Positions 1-8,966 of a stretch of DNA of 64,000 nucleotides are shown piece by piece. This DNA is from Saprospiraceae bacterium (GTDB lineage: Bacteria; Bacteroidota; Bacteroidia; Chitinophagales; Saprospiraceae): positions 20,122 to 84,121 of the forward strand of contig JANQQI010000046.1 in assembly GCA_028285085.1 (NCBI GenBank), given 5' to 3'. Numbering within the stretch: position 1 is the first letter of the stretch; every line of letters starts with the position of its first letter. The notes under the pieces were generated by a model. The model was not told the origin of the DNA. It ran no database searches and worked only from the letters and a program-made list of their open reading frames with translations. Both the position numbers and the translations under genes were made by a program.

Positions 1-52
1 GCGAATCGTTTAATCATCAGTCAGGGTTTTTATGAATTGAAATCAATTTGTG

Positions 53-60
53 TAATTTTG
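53..60 (+). promoter_or_regulatory. Candidate -7 promoter element for the first gene
   Basis: TAATTTTG matches the Bacteroidota -7 consensus TAnnTTTG and lies 73 bases before the ATG at 134. A T-run near 26-31 could stand in for the -33 element but is not a clear TTG. Promoter activity is inference from the motif. Confidence 0.4.
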
Positions 61-133
61 TTGGTGGAAATATAGTTTTATAAGGTGAAATCTATTAAAA
101 AGCACACTTAAAACTACCCACCCAAAAACGTAG

Positions 134-1294
134 TTGAATATGCAATTTAGACAATTTTTCTCGCTTACAACTCCAATTTTTGGTCTAATCATCACGATCG
201 GAATCGTCTTTTTTGGTGTCGGTTCTCTCGCAGCACAGCAGATCACGACCAACGAGAACGGAGAGCGAATTATCGTCTATCCCGATGGGACTTGGCGCTA
301 TGTTGATGGTGCGAAGCCAAATGAATTATCTGAAACCATTGATGCTCAATCGGTCGAAGAAAATGAGGTGACTGAGCAGGAGCGACTAGCGATGGAAGCT
401 GCTGAGCGTCGTGCTGCCGAGGAAGCGGAAGCCATGCGTCTGGAAGCAGCAGCTGAGGACGCCTACGAAAATGCCAAAGAGGAGTTAGAGGAAGCTGAGA
501 CCTACGATGATTTGAGCAAATCAGAAATGTCGGAGCTGAAAGGGCGCGTCAAAGAGGCTAAAAAAGCTTTGAAGCGCGCACGTGAATCTCGAAAAGATAC
601 GCAAAAGCGATTAGCCAAGGCCGAAAAGCAATTGCAAAATTATGCAGAGCAGCCGGCAACTACCGAGCCGGAAAGGGTGGTGTCACCAACGCCGGCTCAG
701 ACGGTTGAGCTAAGTAATGCGTCCATTAATCGTGATAGTGATAAGCGCTTTGCTCGATTTGATCCTTCCATGGATGCAAGACTGAATCCTCCCGATCCCA
801 AATGCGAGTTGGCATTTGATGGCGTAGATGATTTTAGTGGTAAAAAGCGGCGTGATGTGGCCAGTCAGTTTTTCTTTTCTTATACGAATGATGACTTACG
901 TGCTTATTACAAAGAACGTGATTTTATTTCCTGTGAGGCTTATTTGTCTTCTCTCACGGGGGGATTCAAATTCTTGACGCTGACCTTGACTATTGCCTCC
1001 GAAACAGCACAACGGAGTTATGGTATCATCGAAAAGGGGAGCATTATTCACATCAAATTGCTTAATGGCAATACCGTGAAAATGTTTAACAACAAAACAG
1101 ATATCGGTAAGGTGGATCCACTGGATAAATCAACCACTTACGTGGCACAATATATTATTAGCTCCAGTGATGAAAAGCAGTTGAAAAAGAGTGAAGTGGA
1201 TAAAGTGCGGATGATTTGGAGTACCGGTTACGAAGACTATGAAGTGTATGAATTGGATTTTTTCAAAAATCAATTTGAATGTCTCAACCAATGA
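134..1294 (+). CDS. Exported coiled-coil protein of unknown function
   Basis: The 386-residue protein starts with a hydrophobic segment (about residues 14-34) ending in AAQ, which suggests a signal peptide or membrane anchor. It continues with NGERIIVYPDGTWRY, a short motif often seen near the N-terminus of exported Bacteroidota proteins. Residues 70-175 are rich in Glu, Lys and Ala with heptad-like spacing and should form a long coiled coil. The C-terminal 170 residues form a separate mixed alpha/beta-looking domain that I do not recognise. The stop overlaps the miaE start as ATGA at 1291-1294, so the two genes are probably co-transcribed and translationally coupled. Function unknown. Confidence 0.8.
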   Translation: MNMQFRQFFSLTTPIFGLIITIGIVFFGVGSLAAQQITTNENGERIIVYPDGTWRYVDGAKPNELSETIDAQSVEENEVTEQERLAMEAAERRAAEEAEAMRLEAAAEDAYENAKEELEEAETYDDLSKSEMSELKGRVKEAKKALKRARESRKDTQKRLAKAEKQLQNYAEQPATTEPERVVSPTPAQTVELSNASINRDSDKRFARFDPSMDARLNPPDPKCELAFDGVDDFSGKKRRDVASQFFFSYTNDDLRAYYKERDFISCEAYLSSLTGGFKFLTLTLTIASETAQRSYGIIEKGSIIHIKLLNGNTVKMFNNKTDIGKVDPLDKSTTYVAQYIISSSDEKQLKKSEVDKVRMIWSTGYEDYEVYELDFFKNQFECLNQ

Positions 1295-1896
1295 TAGAAA
1301 AGACGACAAAAAGTAAACTAGGATTACAATTACCGACAGACCCACGCTGGGTCAATTTAGCCGAGATCGATTTGGAAGAAATCCTGACGGATCATGCCTA
1401 CTGTGAGCAAAAAGCCGCGACGGCCTGTATTTCGCTCATTCAACAATATCCCGAAAAGATCGATATGGTGCGTGATTTAGCACCCATCGTGACCGAAGAA
1501 TGGGGCCACTTCCGCTTGGTATTACAAGAATTGGATAAGCGACAACTTAAACTCGGTCGTCAGCGCAAGGATGAATACGTGAATGCGTTGATGAAATTCC
1601 AGAAGAAAGGTGGCCATCGCGATGATCAATTGGTAGAGCGCCTTCTAATCTGTGCGTTGATCGAAGCCAGAAGTTGTGAGCGATTCCGCTTGCTTTCTCT
1701 ACACATTGCGGAGGAGGAATTACGTGAGTTTTATCACAAATTCATGGTTGCAGAAGCGGGCCACTACCGTCTGTTTATCGATCTGGCCAAGAAATATGGC
1801 GGGGAAGAAAAGGTCCGCCAGCGTTGGCAAGAGTACTTAGCGCACGAAGCTGAGATCATGCAATCGTTGGAATTGCGAGGGGATCGTATGCATTAA
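1291..1896 (+). CDS. miaE: tRNA-(ms2io6A)-hydroxylase MiaE
   Basis: This is a ferritin-like di-iron monooxygenase that hydroxylates the isopentenyl group of ms2i6A at position 37 of tRNAs reading UNN codons. About 200 residues is the usual family length. Iron-ligand motifs are visible as EEWGHF, EARSCERF and EAGHYRLF, all Glu/His-rich helices of the four-helix bundle. I chose the ATG at 1291 because it forms a 4-base ATGA overlap with the upstream stop; an in-frame ATG at 1279 would add MSQP. The pairing with an upstream coiled-coil exported protein has no obvious functional logic. Assignment is confident from motif spacing. Confidence 0.9.
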   Translation: MIEKTTKSKLGLQLPTDPRWVNLAEIDLEEILTDHAYCEQKAATACISLIQQYPEKIDMVRDLAPIVTEEWGHFRLVLQELDKRQLKLGRQRKDEYVNALMKFQKKGGHRDDQLVERLLICALIEARSCERFRLLSLHIAEEELREFYHKFMVAEAGHYRLFIDLAKKYGGEEKVRQRWQEYLAHEAEIMQSLELRGDRMH

Positions 1897-1924
1897 GTAT
1901 AAAAAGTGGTGCCACTAACTAAAT

Positions 1925-1946
1925 GGATATTGAATATTCAATATCC
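1925..1946. repeat. Perfect 22-bp palindrome between convergent genes
   Basis: The half-site GGATATTGAAT is followed directly by its exact reverse complement. It lies between the stop of miaE (1896) and the stop of the convergent hydrolase (1964). Neither side has a long T-tract, so it is not a classic intrinsic terminator, although a hairpin could still form in RNA from either strand. It could also be a protein-binding site. Confidence 0.5.
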
Positions 1947-1963
1947 TCAAACGTATCCCACTC

Positions 1964-2620
1964 TCACTCGCTCCATTCCTTTACCATTTTACCTAATAAA
2001 TGACGATCAATCTCGTGTTTGCCCTCAAAGGTGTGAACCTGTAATTTCAATTCCTGCTCCGCTACAAATTGCTCGTGCCATTTCAAGCGATCCGGTGTCA
2101 AATACTCATCTTCGTGACCGTAGACAAAGTGTAATACCTTATCACTGAAATAGTCCTTCAGAGGTCGGTAATCAATATCTTCCGGCAGGAGGCCAGCCCA
2201 GAGAATCAAGCGGTGAAAATCGGGCTGCCGCTTGGTCAGCCACCGGCACTGGGTAGCGACGCCCTGCGAAAATCCCAACAAATTGATCTGAACCTCTGCA
2301 GGGAGCTGTCCTCGAAAGTGGTCGTATAAATGGCTGAGATAATAGACATAATCATCGATCTCTTCCAGCCGATCCTGTTTCGTCATCCAGGAAGCCCCTA
2401 CTTGTCCCGTACGATTATTCCAATAGAAGCGCGACAGCCCTTCGGGCGCAAGGATGAAGTGCTCATTGTTGTCCAGTTCACTAAACTTACGGATGATGCG
2501 GCTGGCCAGTTGACCGTAGCCGTGGCACACCAGCCAGAATTGTCGAATATTTGGCCCCGGCTCACCTGAGGTGTAGTAATGCGCGGTACGCGGTATTTTG
2601 ATGGAGTGGGATGCAAACAT
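1964..2620 (-). CDS. Alpha/beta hydrolase (phospholipase/carboxylesterase-like)
   Basis: The 218-residue protein has the layout of small serine esterases. CHGYG near residue 33 is the likely oxyanion-hole strand turn. GFSQG near residue 117 carries the nucleophile Ser. Asp in the YGHEDEY segment and His in GKHEID near the C-terminus complete a plausible triad. There is no signal peptide, so it is cytoplasmic. The length and the GFSQG motif resemble the phospholipase/carboxylesterase (YpfH/Est) group; the substrate cannot be told. It converges with miaE and is monocistronic. Confidence 0.8.
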   Translation of the reverse strand: MFASHSIKIPRTAHYYTSGEPGPNIRQFWLVCHGYGQLASRIIRKFSELDNNEHFILAPEGLSRFYWNNRTGQVGASWMTKQDRLEEIDDYVYYLSHLYDHFRGQLPAEVQINLLGFSQGVATQCRWLTKRQPDFHRLILWAGLLPEDIDYRPLKDYFSDKVLHFVYGHEDEYLTPDRLKWHEQFVAEQELKLQVHTFEGKHEIDRHLLGKMVKEWSE

Positions 2621-2733
2621 AGGAGCGCTTTAGAGTTTCTGCAGATAACAACTTGAGAATTATTTAATCAAACCCAAAATACATCTTAGTTTGATAAATT
2701 TCGTAGAGAATCGATCCACGCCTAAAAAACAAA

Positions 2734-2758
2734 ACCCCTCCAGTTATTCTGAAGGGGT
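2734..2758 (-). terminator. Intrinsic terminator after the 309-residue exported protein gene
   Basis: The 10-bp arms (ACCCCTCCAG and CTGAAGGGGT, one wobble) enclose a short loop. On the minus strand the hairpin is followed by TTTTGTTTTTT. It lies 30 bases past the stop at 2788. Confidence 0.8.
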
Positions 2759-2787
2759 CATTGCTTTTTCAACGTCTTCGGCAGAGA

Positions 2788-3717
2788 TTAGCGCTGCCCA
2801 AAGAGGTTTTTACGATTTTTGCGCTTTTTTTTATCATTGAATACTGGTTCTTCACGAGGTGCTTCTTCGGAGACTTGATGGAACACTTTTTCAACATACA
2901 TCCACTGTCCATTTTCCAGTTTATAGCCCTCGTAGCTGCCATCGGGCAGTTGGGTAGGTCCTTGACCTGCTAATCCCATCTCCTGGATCAGGTGATCAAA
3001 GATCACCAAGTCGAGGTGCTCATCGTAATTGAGTTTAACTGCGGTTTCGGCACTGTAGGTCAAAACTACGCGAGACTTGGGACGTGGTGCACTCGGACTC
3101 GCATTTACAAATACCGGCGCGCCAAATACTGGTTTGTCTTGATTAAAACTGAGCACATCCACAACTTTGCGCTTATTGAAAAAGCTGTAGCCATCAAAAC
3201 CGAAGAGTAGATATTTGCGCCCTTTTGGCGTGTCAAAATCTCGAATATTGTAGTATAACGATCCGTACCACTGCTCGGGAGGAAGACTTTTATAGTCTAA
3301 TTCTTCCTGAATTTGGAAAGATCGATCCAGCAATGGAAATAATTTCAGCGAATCGCTATTCATCTGAATAGCTCCGTAGTAGCGGTAATCATCCTTATCG
3401 ACATACAATTGCCAGGTAAAGATGCGAAAGGTCGAATCCGCCGGATATTGAATCGAAACGGATTGCAGCCGCTCAAAGGGATAATTAAAAGAGTTAGGTT
3501 CTTTCAACGCATTAACCAATGTCGGAATAAACTTCTTGACTGCTAAAAAGCGATTTTCCTCAAGTGAATCATTGACAATCAAGAATGACAACAAGCCCAG
3601 AGTATCTTCGTAGACCTCAATTTGAGAACGTGGTTGTTCTTCGGTGACGATGTCGACTTGTGCATCGATAGATTTGGCGAGAAAAACGCAGAGTACAAGC
3701 AAGAAAAATGATCTCAT
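2788..3717 (-). CDS. Exported protein of unknown function
   Basis: The 309-residue protein has a clear signal peptide (MRSFFLLVLCVFLAKSIDAQ, cut after DAQ). The mature part is rich in aromatic and charged residues, with segments such as FTWQLYVDKDDYRYYGAIQ and RKYLLFGFDGYSFFNKRK that look like antiparallel beta strands. The C-terminus is very basic (KKKRKNRKNLFGQR) and carries no T9SS sorting domain, so the product is probably periplasmic. A terminator follows at 2734-2758. I do not recognise a named family. Confidence 0.75.
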   Translation of the reverse strand: MRSFFLLVLCVFLAKSIDAQVDIVTEEQPRSQIEVYEDTLGLLSFLIVNDSLEENRFLAVKKFIPTLVNALKEPNSFNYPFERLQSVSIQYPADSTFRIFTWQLYVDKDDYRYYGAIQMNSDSLKLFPLLDRSFQIQEELDYKSLPPEQWYGSLYYNIRDFDTPKGRKYLLFGFDGYSFFNKRKVVDVLSFNQDKPVFGAPVFVNASPSAPRPKSRVVLTYSAETAVKLNYDEHLDLVIFDHLIQEMGLAGQGPTQLPDGSYEGYKLENGQWMYVEKVFHQVSEEAPREEPVFNDKKKRKNRKNLFGQR

Positions 3718-3841
3718 GTTTAGAGTTGTTTTGCTTTTTGCTAAAACGTGTGTTTACATAGCAAAATTGCTAATTCTACGCCAAATAATCGTAAGAACTT
3801 GTTAATTACCCTTTGTATTAATGGGTATACTGACCGTATGA

Positions 3842-5032
3842 CTAATTGTTTTTAGCCTTTACTATTGGCAGCATCTGCGATTGCTCTGGCCCTTGCAGAC
3901 TGAGATAATAAAATCCTGCAGGCAGATCGCTGAGGTCAATATTATGTTGATGCGCTCCGGCTAATTCCCATTGTAGGGTTTGGATCAATCGTACTTTTTG
4001 TCCGTAGGCATCGTAAAGACTTAGCGCTACTTGGCTGTCTTCCGGCAATTGATAGGTTAATAGCGTTTGATGGCCCGCGGGATTGGGCCGGCATTGTGCA
4101 TCGACTATAGAGGTGTTTTCCTCGGATGCTGAGCGAATGCCACTGTACTTGCCGGGACGTGTCGTCGGCTTTCTGCATTTATCGACCTTGATATTCCAAC
4201 TATTACCCTGAGCCGTAGTGAACATGGTTGGGTCAAAAAAGAAGCCATCACTGAAAGAGAAGTAGGCTTCGTAGTCACTGGATTCGCCGGGAGATGTGCT
4301 GTGAAACATGGTCGTTCTATTGGATACCGCCATATTTTTGGTGCAAGTTGGAGCAACGTAGACAATCTGCTCGGAATGATTAATCAGGATCGTCGTTTCT
4401 GAAGGCCAGCTATAATCGTTTTCGGTGAAAAAGACCCGGATTTCAAAGATTTCTTCTTGATCAACACCTGGCCAAGGTTCGAATACATAGTCTTCTTCCT
4501 GACTCGAAGCATCAATCCAGGTAGCTGGAGCTGCACAATTACAGCCGTCCGTTAGATCGGAATATAGAATGGGTTTATCGGCAATAATAATATCTAGAGG
4601 CCCAAAATGATTACCACAGTAGGCTTGCAATGAAATCAAATATAGCCCGTCGGATAGATTATTTAAAACAGTATCCGGCGAGGTGACGGCGATATAATCA
4701 CTATCACCGGTACCCAGATTGATATATCCGACTCGATATTTTGTAGCCCCCGGAGAAGCGGCCCATCCTACAGTAATGCTGGTAGCATCCATATCTTCGA
4801 CACTTGGAGCCGGCGGTGTACAAGATGATTGATAAGTGACATTGGCCAACTGACTTGAGAAGAAATTCTTGATTTGATTAGTCGTTAAATTAAAATTGGG
4901 ATGCAGCTCATACCAGTCGACAATTTCATCAGCAACGTTACCGTAGTTTTGAGGTGTAACCGGGCTTGTAATTTGTGAAAAGGCGATGTTTGAAATGAGA
5001 ACGAGAAGTAGTGAACAACAAAACTGTTTCAT
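3842..5032 (-). CDS. Secreted fibronectin type III protein with T9SS type A sorting tail
   Basis: The 396-residue protein has a signal peptide ending in IAFSQ. A fibronectin type III-like domain covers about residues 72-150 (APSVEDMDATSITVGW... ISLQAYCG). The middle region has paired cysteines and many acidic and aromatic residues. The last 85 residues contain PNPAGHQTLLTYQLP, LYDAYGQKV and LPAGFYYLSLQG, the hallmarks of the T9SS type A C-terminal sorting domain. It should therefore cross the outer membrane and be cell-surface or released. It is monocistronic and has no recognisable catalytic site. Confidence 0.85.
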   Translation of the reverse strand: MKQFCCSLLLVLISNIAFSQITSPVTPQNYGNVADEIVDWYELHPNFNLTTNQIKNFFSSQLANVTYQSSCTPPAPSVEDMDATSITVGWAASPGATKYRVGYINLGTGDSDYIAVTSPDTVLNNLSDGLYLISLQAYCGNHFGPLDIIIADKPILYSDLTDGCNCAAPATWIDASSQEEDYVFEPWPGVDQEEIFEIRVFFTENDYSWPSETTILINHSEQIVYVAPTCTKNMAVSNRTTMFHSTSPGESSDYEAYFSFSDGFFFDPTMFTTAQGNSWNIKVDKCRKPTTRPGKYSGIRSASEENTSIVDAQCRPNPAGHQTLLTYQLPEDSQVALSLYDAYGQKVRLIQTLQWELAGAHQHNIDLSDLPAGFYYLSLQGPEQSQMLPIVKAKNN

Positions 5033-5232
5033 GTCTGGTTGATTTTGGAATAACGGAAAATACGGAAAGCATCTGATAATGTAGGAGGCGCATTATTGAT
5101 TCTGGTCAAAGAAATCAATTTTTTACAAATCGTCTCCTCACTATTGCACAATGCTCTAAATTAGCGGGCCATTGCTGCAAAACTGGTAACATTTTTTCTT
5201 ATTTTTTCCCGGCCTTATTATACCGAAGTACC

Positions 5233-6681
5233 ATGCAACAAAGTAAGCTGATTCGACTGCTTCAAAGTTTTAGTCGGGAAGAGCAACAACGATTTCTGCT
5301 GTTTGCCCAATCACCTTATTTTAATGTCCGTAAAAACGCCGGAGAAGTTCAGGCCCTATTGACTTGCTTGCTGGATCGCTTGCAGCAGCCCGATCAAACA
5401 CTTGATAAAGCGCAAATTTATACCCAGTTGTATCCCGAGCAGCGCATGGTCACCGGAAAGCTGGAAAAACTCATGAGTCAACTGTATCAGCTCGGTCGGC
5501 GCTTCGTGGAGGTCGATTTTGCCGCCCACCAACAGACGACGGAACACGCGACACTCACTTTTCTGCAATTTTGCCGGGAGCGGCGCCTGGATAAGCAAAC
5601 CAAAAGCCTGGAGCGGCAGCTACAGCGCGAGTGGCAAGCGCGCACTCAGCTTGATCTCGAAGATTTTGCACTGCGCTACGCTTATGAAAAGCAACTTTCG
5701 GATTTTCTCAGTACCCACGATGATCGGCAAAATGATCATAATTTGCCCGCTACGCTGAAAACGCTCGATCACAATTATGTGATCGCCCGCCTCGAATACG
5801 CGGTCAAATTCTTGGCCATCGATTTATTCATCAGTCCACAGGATACGACGGCCTGTCAGCGCGTCACGGATCATCTCCTTAAGCTGGATGTTGACATCGA
5901 TTGGTCGATTCCTCTGTTGGCCGTCTATCGGGAAGCTTATGGTTTGCTACGGGCCGAAGACGCGAGGCGTGATCAACATTACAATCAGTTTCTGGCCGCT
6001 CTCCACGCCCACGAAAAGCATCTGCCCATTGCTCATCTGAAGAGCTTGCATACCCTGATTCGTAATTATTGCTTGCTGCGCTATCACCGTGGCGAGACAA
6101 TCTATCTTGAGCGGGCCTTTGAGTTGTATCGACACCATCTGGAAAGTGGATTTTTGTATTATAATGGAAAGATCATGCCCGGTACCCTCAACAACATTGT
6201 TGTATCCGGGATGCGCTGTGGGGCTGCAGATTGGGTATACCAGTTTTTACAGAATCATCGATCGCGGATTGAGGGAACTGACTTTCCGGAGCGCGTCTAC
6301 CAGTTTAATCTGGCCTATTATTACTTCTGTGTACGCGATTTTAGGCAGGCAATTCCCTGCTTGTCGGATACTTACGAGGATCGATATTACAAGTTAGCGG
6401 CTCGTCGACTTGAGATTATGATTTATTATGAAATGGAATCTGATCTCCTCGAACCGCGCATGGACGCGTTTAAGATTCTGGTCTACCGGATTAGTGACGA
6501 TCAGTTGACACAAAAACAGCTAACTGGAAATCGTAACTTCATTGGCTTACTGCGACAAATTCGGATGCCTTCCACCTGGCAAAATGATCGCAGGATCGAG
6601 AAACTGCGTCAAAAAATCTTGCAAACCCCCCATCTGGCCGAATCGGACTGGCTGCTTACCAAATTGATGGCTATGCGTTGA
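5233..6681 (+). CDS. Helical protein of unknown function
   Basis: The 482-residue protein has no signal peptide or membrane segment. It is rich in Leu, Gln, Arg and aromatic residues with long amphipathic helices, for example ERAFELYRHHLESGF and FNLAYYYFCVRDFRQAIPCL, the latter resembling a TPR-like helical pair. The start MQQSKLIRLLQSFSREEQQRF and the arrangement suggest a cytoplasmic helical-repeat scaffold. I do not recognise a named family. It stands alone and is followed by a long non-coding stretch. Confidence 0.75.
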   Translation: MQQSKLIRLLQSFSREEQQRFLLFAQSPYFNVRKNAGEVQALLTCLLDRLQQPDQTLDKAQIYTQLYPEQRMVTGKLEKLMSQLYQLGRRFVEVDFAAHQQTTEHATLTFLQFCRERRLDKQTKSLERQLQREWQARTQLDLEDFALRYAYEKQLSDFLSTHDDRQNDHNLPATLKTLDHNYVIARLEYAVKFLAIDLFISPQDTTACQRVTDHLLKLDVDIDWSIPLLAVYREAYGLLRAEDARRDQHYNQFLAALHAHEKHLPIAHLKSLHTLIRNYCLLRYHRGETIYLERAFELYRHHLESGFLYYNGKIMPGTLNNIVVSGMRCGAADWVYQFLQNHRSRIEGTDFPERVYQFNLAYYYFCVRDFRQAIPCLSDTYEDRYYKLAARRLEIMIYYEMESDLLEPRMDAFKILVYRISDDQLTQKQLTGNRNFIGLLRQIRMPSTWQNDRRIEKLRQKILQTPHLAESDWLLTKLMAMR

Positions 6682-7450
6682 TGTCTTAGTTTTACAGCAT
6701 AATCTTAGAAATTGAGATTGCACAACGTATTTAATATTAGTTTAAATTCTATTTCATAATAGATCAGCATATTTGCCAATGAAAACTGCACATTGCCAAA
6801 ACGCATAGAGAGTAAAATGCATTTCCCTTGGCAACTCCAACTCCCTTTCTTTAGCTATCAAAATACGTCTGTATCAGAAATTGTTGACTGGTACAAAAAC
6901 GGCTACTACTGCTTGCTTAGAGTTTTACGACTCTAAGTGTGATCACAATTTGTGTCAATTCCTAGTAAGGCTTCGTGAAACGTCGCTTGATAACCATGAT
7001 TGTTAAACCTCCCTTGCACTGTGAATACACTAATCCGCTAAGAGAACTATTACACTACATTTTGGAATAACTGATGAGACAGGAGCATCTGCTTTGGTTG
7101 ATTAGCTTTCGTTGGATGGCGTTTGCAGCAGGCTAACTTTTACTGAAAAAGATCTTCTGGCTCATCAGTTGGTGGTGAGATGAAATAAAATGTTTTAAAA
7201 TTTTGAAAATTAAAATAATTGTTGTTGTTTTGGTGTGGATTCATGGGCTATGTGAGCGCAATGAAGTTTCTTTGCAACCTAAATGTCTACCGGATATTTG
7301 GCGAAGAGAACCCTGATGACCTCTAGTAGTCGCTTGCGATTAAATAAATAGCCGAAGCTTGTCAATCAAAGACAGGTATTTGAAACTATATGATTTCGTT
7401 TTAGGCAGTTAGACGCAACTGTTTACAACTTCATCTAAATCATTTTATTT
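6682..7450. other. 769-bp non-coding region
   Basis: No reading frame here looks like a gene on either strand. The stretch contains a perfect 8-bp stem hairpin at 6916-6937 (CTTAGAGT/ACTCTAAG) without a T-tract, and the large imperfect palindrome at 7069-7170 listed separately. The rest is AT-rich and featureless to my reading. Confidence 0.6.
7069..7170. repeat. 102-bp imperfect inverted repeat (MITE-like or structured RNA)
   Basis: The outer arms are exact: AACTGATGAG at 7069-7078 and CTCATCAGTT at 7161-7170. Pairing continues inward to about 7095 and 7146 with one mismatch, one wobble and one bulge, and a TTAGC/GCTAA match reappears further in. The whole element could fold as one long hairpin. 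No target-site duplication is evident and no gene lies inside. Confidence 0.55.
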
Positions 7451-8125
7451 ATGGCCTTCTTTACCCCAGAGTTATTCAACTTCCTCAACGATCTGACTGA
7501 AAATAATAACCGTGATTGGTTTCATGCCAATAAAAAACGCTATGAAACGCACCTCAAAAAGCCTTTCGAGCAATTAATTGGGGCTGCAATTGATCGAGTC
7601 CAATCCATTGATAATCGTGTTTTGATTACTCCCAAAGAAGCTATTTTCCGCATTTATCGAGATACACGCTTCAGCAATGATAAAACGCCTTACAAAACAC
7701 AGCTCTCCGCAGTAGTTTCTAAAGGAGGCCGCAAAGATATGTCCTCCCCCGGAATCTATATTGAGGTTCGAGCTGATCACTTCCGACTATATAGTGGTGT
7801 ATATATGCCCAGTACAAAGCAATTACAGGCCATTCGCGAGGCTATCGTCAGCCAGGTGGATGAGTTTAAAGCTTTAGTGGCGGACAAAAAATTTAAAAAA
7901 CACTTCGGTGAGATCCGTGGCGAACAAAATAAACGTATTCCCAAGGAATTTCGGGAGGCGGCTGAAACATTGCCGGTCCTGATGAATAAACAGTTTTACT
8001 ATTTTGCTGACTTAGCCCCTGAGACGGCCCTTGATCCTAAATTAGTGGAGATCATTGCTCGCCATTACGAGGTCGCACAACCATTGGGGCACTTTTTTGA
8101 GCGTGCATTAGAGGGGGCTCAATAA
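7451..8125 (+). CDS. DUF2461 family protein
   Basis: The 224-residue cytoplasmic protein matches the DUF2461 (TIGR02453) family in length and motifs: FLNDLTENNNRDWFHANKKRYE at the N-terminus, FRIYRDTRFSNDKTPYKTQ near residues 65-85, and GIYIEVRADHFRLYSGVYMP near 100-120. The family is widespread and has no established biochemical role. The gene is monocistronic, with a hairpin directly after the stop. Confidence 0.9.
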   Translation: MAFFTPELFNFLNDLTENNNRDWFHANKKRYETHLKKPFEQLIGAAIDRVQSIDNRVLITPKEAIFRIYRDTRFSNDKTPYKTQLSAVVSKGGRKDMSSPGIYIEVRADHFRLYSGVYMPSTKQLQAIREAIVSQVDEFKALVADKKFKKHFGEIRGEQNKRIPKEFREAAETLPVLMNKQFYYFADLAPETALDPKLVEIIARHYEVAQPLGHFFERALEGAQ

Positions 8126-8128
8126 AGT

Positions 8129-8159
8129 AAAGGGACCCCTCTAGAGGAGGAATCCCTTT
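8129..8159 (+). terminator. Possible terminator hairpin after the DUF2461 gene
   Basis: AAAGGGA pairs with TCCCTTT around an inner self-complementary CCTCTAGAGG. The hairpin starts a few bases after the stop codon. The T-tract is poor, so termination efficiency is uncertain. Confidence 0.45.
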
Positions 8160-8267
8160 GACACCTTAATACCCATTTCTTGGAATAGTGACCTTATTAT
8201 TCTTTCACAACGGAGTTTTTGACGCGGCAGATTGTCTGCTGTATTTGGTTAAATGGTGCAGTTTAGC

Positions 8268-8492
8268 TTAAGCTACCTGCTTTTTATTTTGGGACTGAGG
8301 TGTACTGATTTTCGCGCTTTTAGCAGCTGTAGTTTCTGGTGAAAAACTAATTGCCAGCATGGCCGTCAAAAAGATGGGTAGGGCAAAGACGATCAACCAC
8401 AGTTGGCCAGTGAATCCACCGATGATTACGACTGCCATCATTAAGAAAAAACGGCTAACAACAGTTGATAAAGAAGCTTTAAAAGGTCTCAT
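8268..8492 (-). CDS. Small membrane protein, two transmembrane segments
   Basis: The 74-residue protein has two hydrophobic segments (about residues 12-28 and 31-50) in the sequence FFLMMAVVIIGGFTGQLWLIVFALPIFLTAMLA. The tail is hydrophilic and Ser/Thr/Lys-rich. The Arg/Lys near the N-terminus and the basic tail suggest both ends face the cytoplasm. A perfect TAGATTTG promoter-like element lies 50 bases upstream on the same strand, which supports it being real. It could belong to one of the DUF2892-type small membrane families, but I cannot assign it. Confidence 0.6.
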   Translation of the reverse strand: MRPFKASLSTVVSRFFLMMAVVIIGGFTGQLWLIVFALPIFLTAMLAISFSPETTAAKSAKISTPQSQNKKQVA

Positions 8493-8543
8493 GATGATAA
8501 TGTTTTTTGATGTGTCCTAAATGCTTTCGTATTATTTACACTA

Positions 8544-8551
8544 CAAATCTA
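8544..8551 (-). promoter_or_regulatory. Candidate -7 element for the small membrane protein
   Basis: Read on the minus strand, TAGATTTG fits the Bacteroidota TAnnTTTG consensus exactly and would give a leader of about 45 bases. No clear TTG is found at -33. Confidence 0.35.
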
Positions 8552-8654
8552 CAGCCTGTCATTACCAGTTTTGATGACCTATATCAATCGAAATTATGAC
8601 TTTTATCAGTATTGTTTCTCCACTTTTGAGATCATAACAAACCCACCCTGTATT

Positions 8655-8963
8655 ATGAGTGAAGCACAAGCCCATTTTGAATTTTTATTGGATCAAATGA
8701 TAAAGCGTCCTGGCTTAGCAAAAGGCCGGATGATGTCTTCTCCTGCGATAAAAGCGAAAGGCAAAGTGTTTGCCTTTTTTCATAACGACCGCATGACCTT
8801 TCGCTTGGGTAAAGACTTTGATCCAGATGCTGCTGGCTTAGTCGATTGGCGCTATTTGAGTCCCTTCAAAAATAAACCACCAATGACCGGTTGGATCAGT
8901 GTGTCTTTTGATCAGCATGATCGATGGGCACAATTAGCGGAGCTAGCGTTTGAGAGATTATAG
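8655..8963 (+). CDS. Small TfoX-N-like/DUF cytoplasmic protein
   Basis: Starting at the ATG at 8655 the product has 102 residues (MSEAQAHFEFLL...). An upstream in-frame ATG at 8571 would add 28 unlikely residues. The segment VFAFFHNDRMTFRLGKDFDP followed by FKNKPPMTGWISV resembles the strand-rich fold of TfoX N-terminal-like and MmcQ/YjbR-like small proteins. No catalytic residues are evident. The family call is tentative; the gene itself is likely real because the composition is protein-like and codons match the neighbours. Confidence 0.6.
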   Translation: MSEAQAHFEFLLDQMIKRPGLAKGRMMSSPAIKAKGKVFAFFHNDRMTFRLGKDFDPDAAGLVDWRYLSPFKNKPPMTGWISVSFDQHDRWAQLAELAFERL

Positions 8964-8966
8964 ATT

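Noticed and set aside
1906..2148. Open frame of 80 codons on the plus strand
   Set aside because: It lies mostly antisense to the well-supported hydrolase gene and has no family features.
6916..6937. CTTAGAGT/ACTCTAAG hairpin
   Set aside because: A perfect 8-bp stem but no T-tract and more than 230 bases from the nearest gene end; kept only as a note for the spacer.
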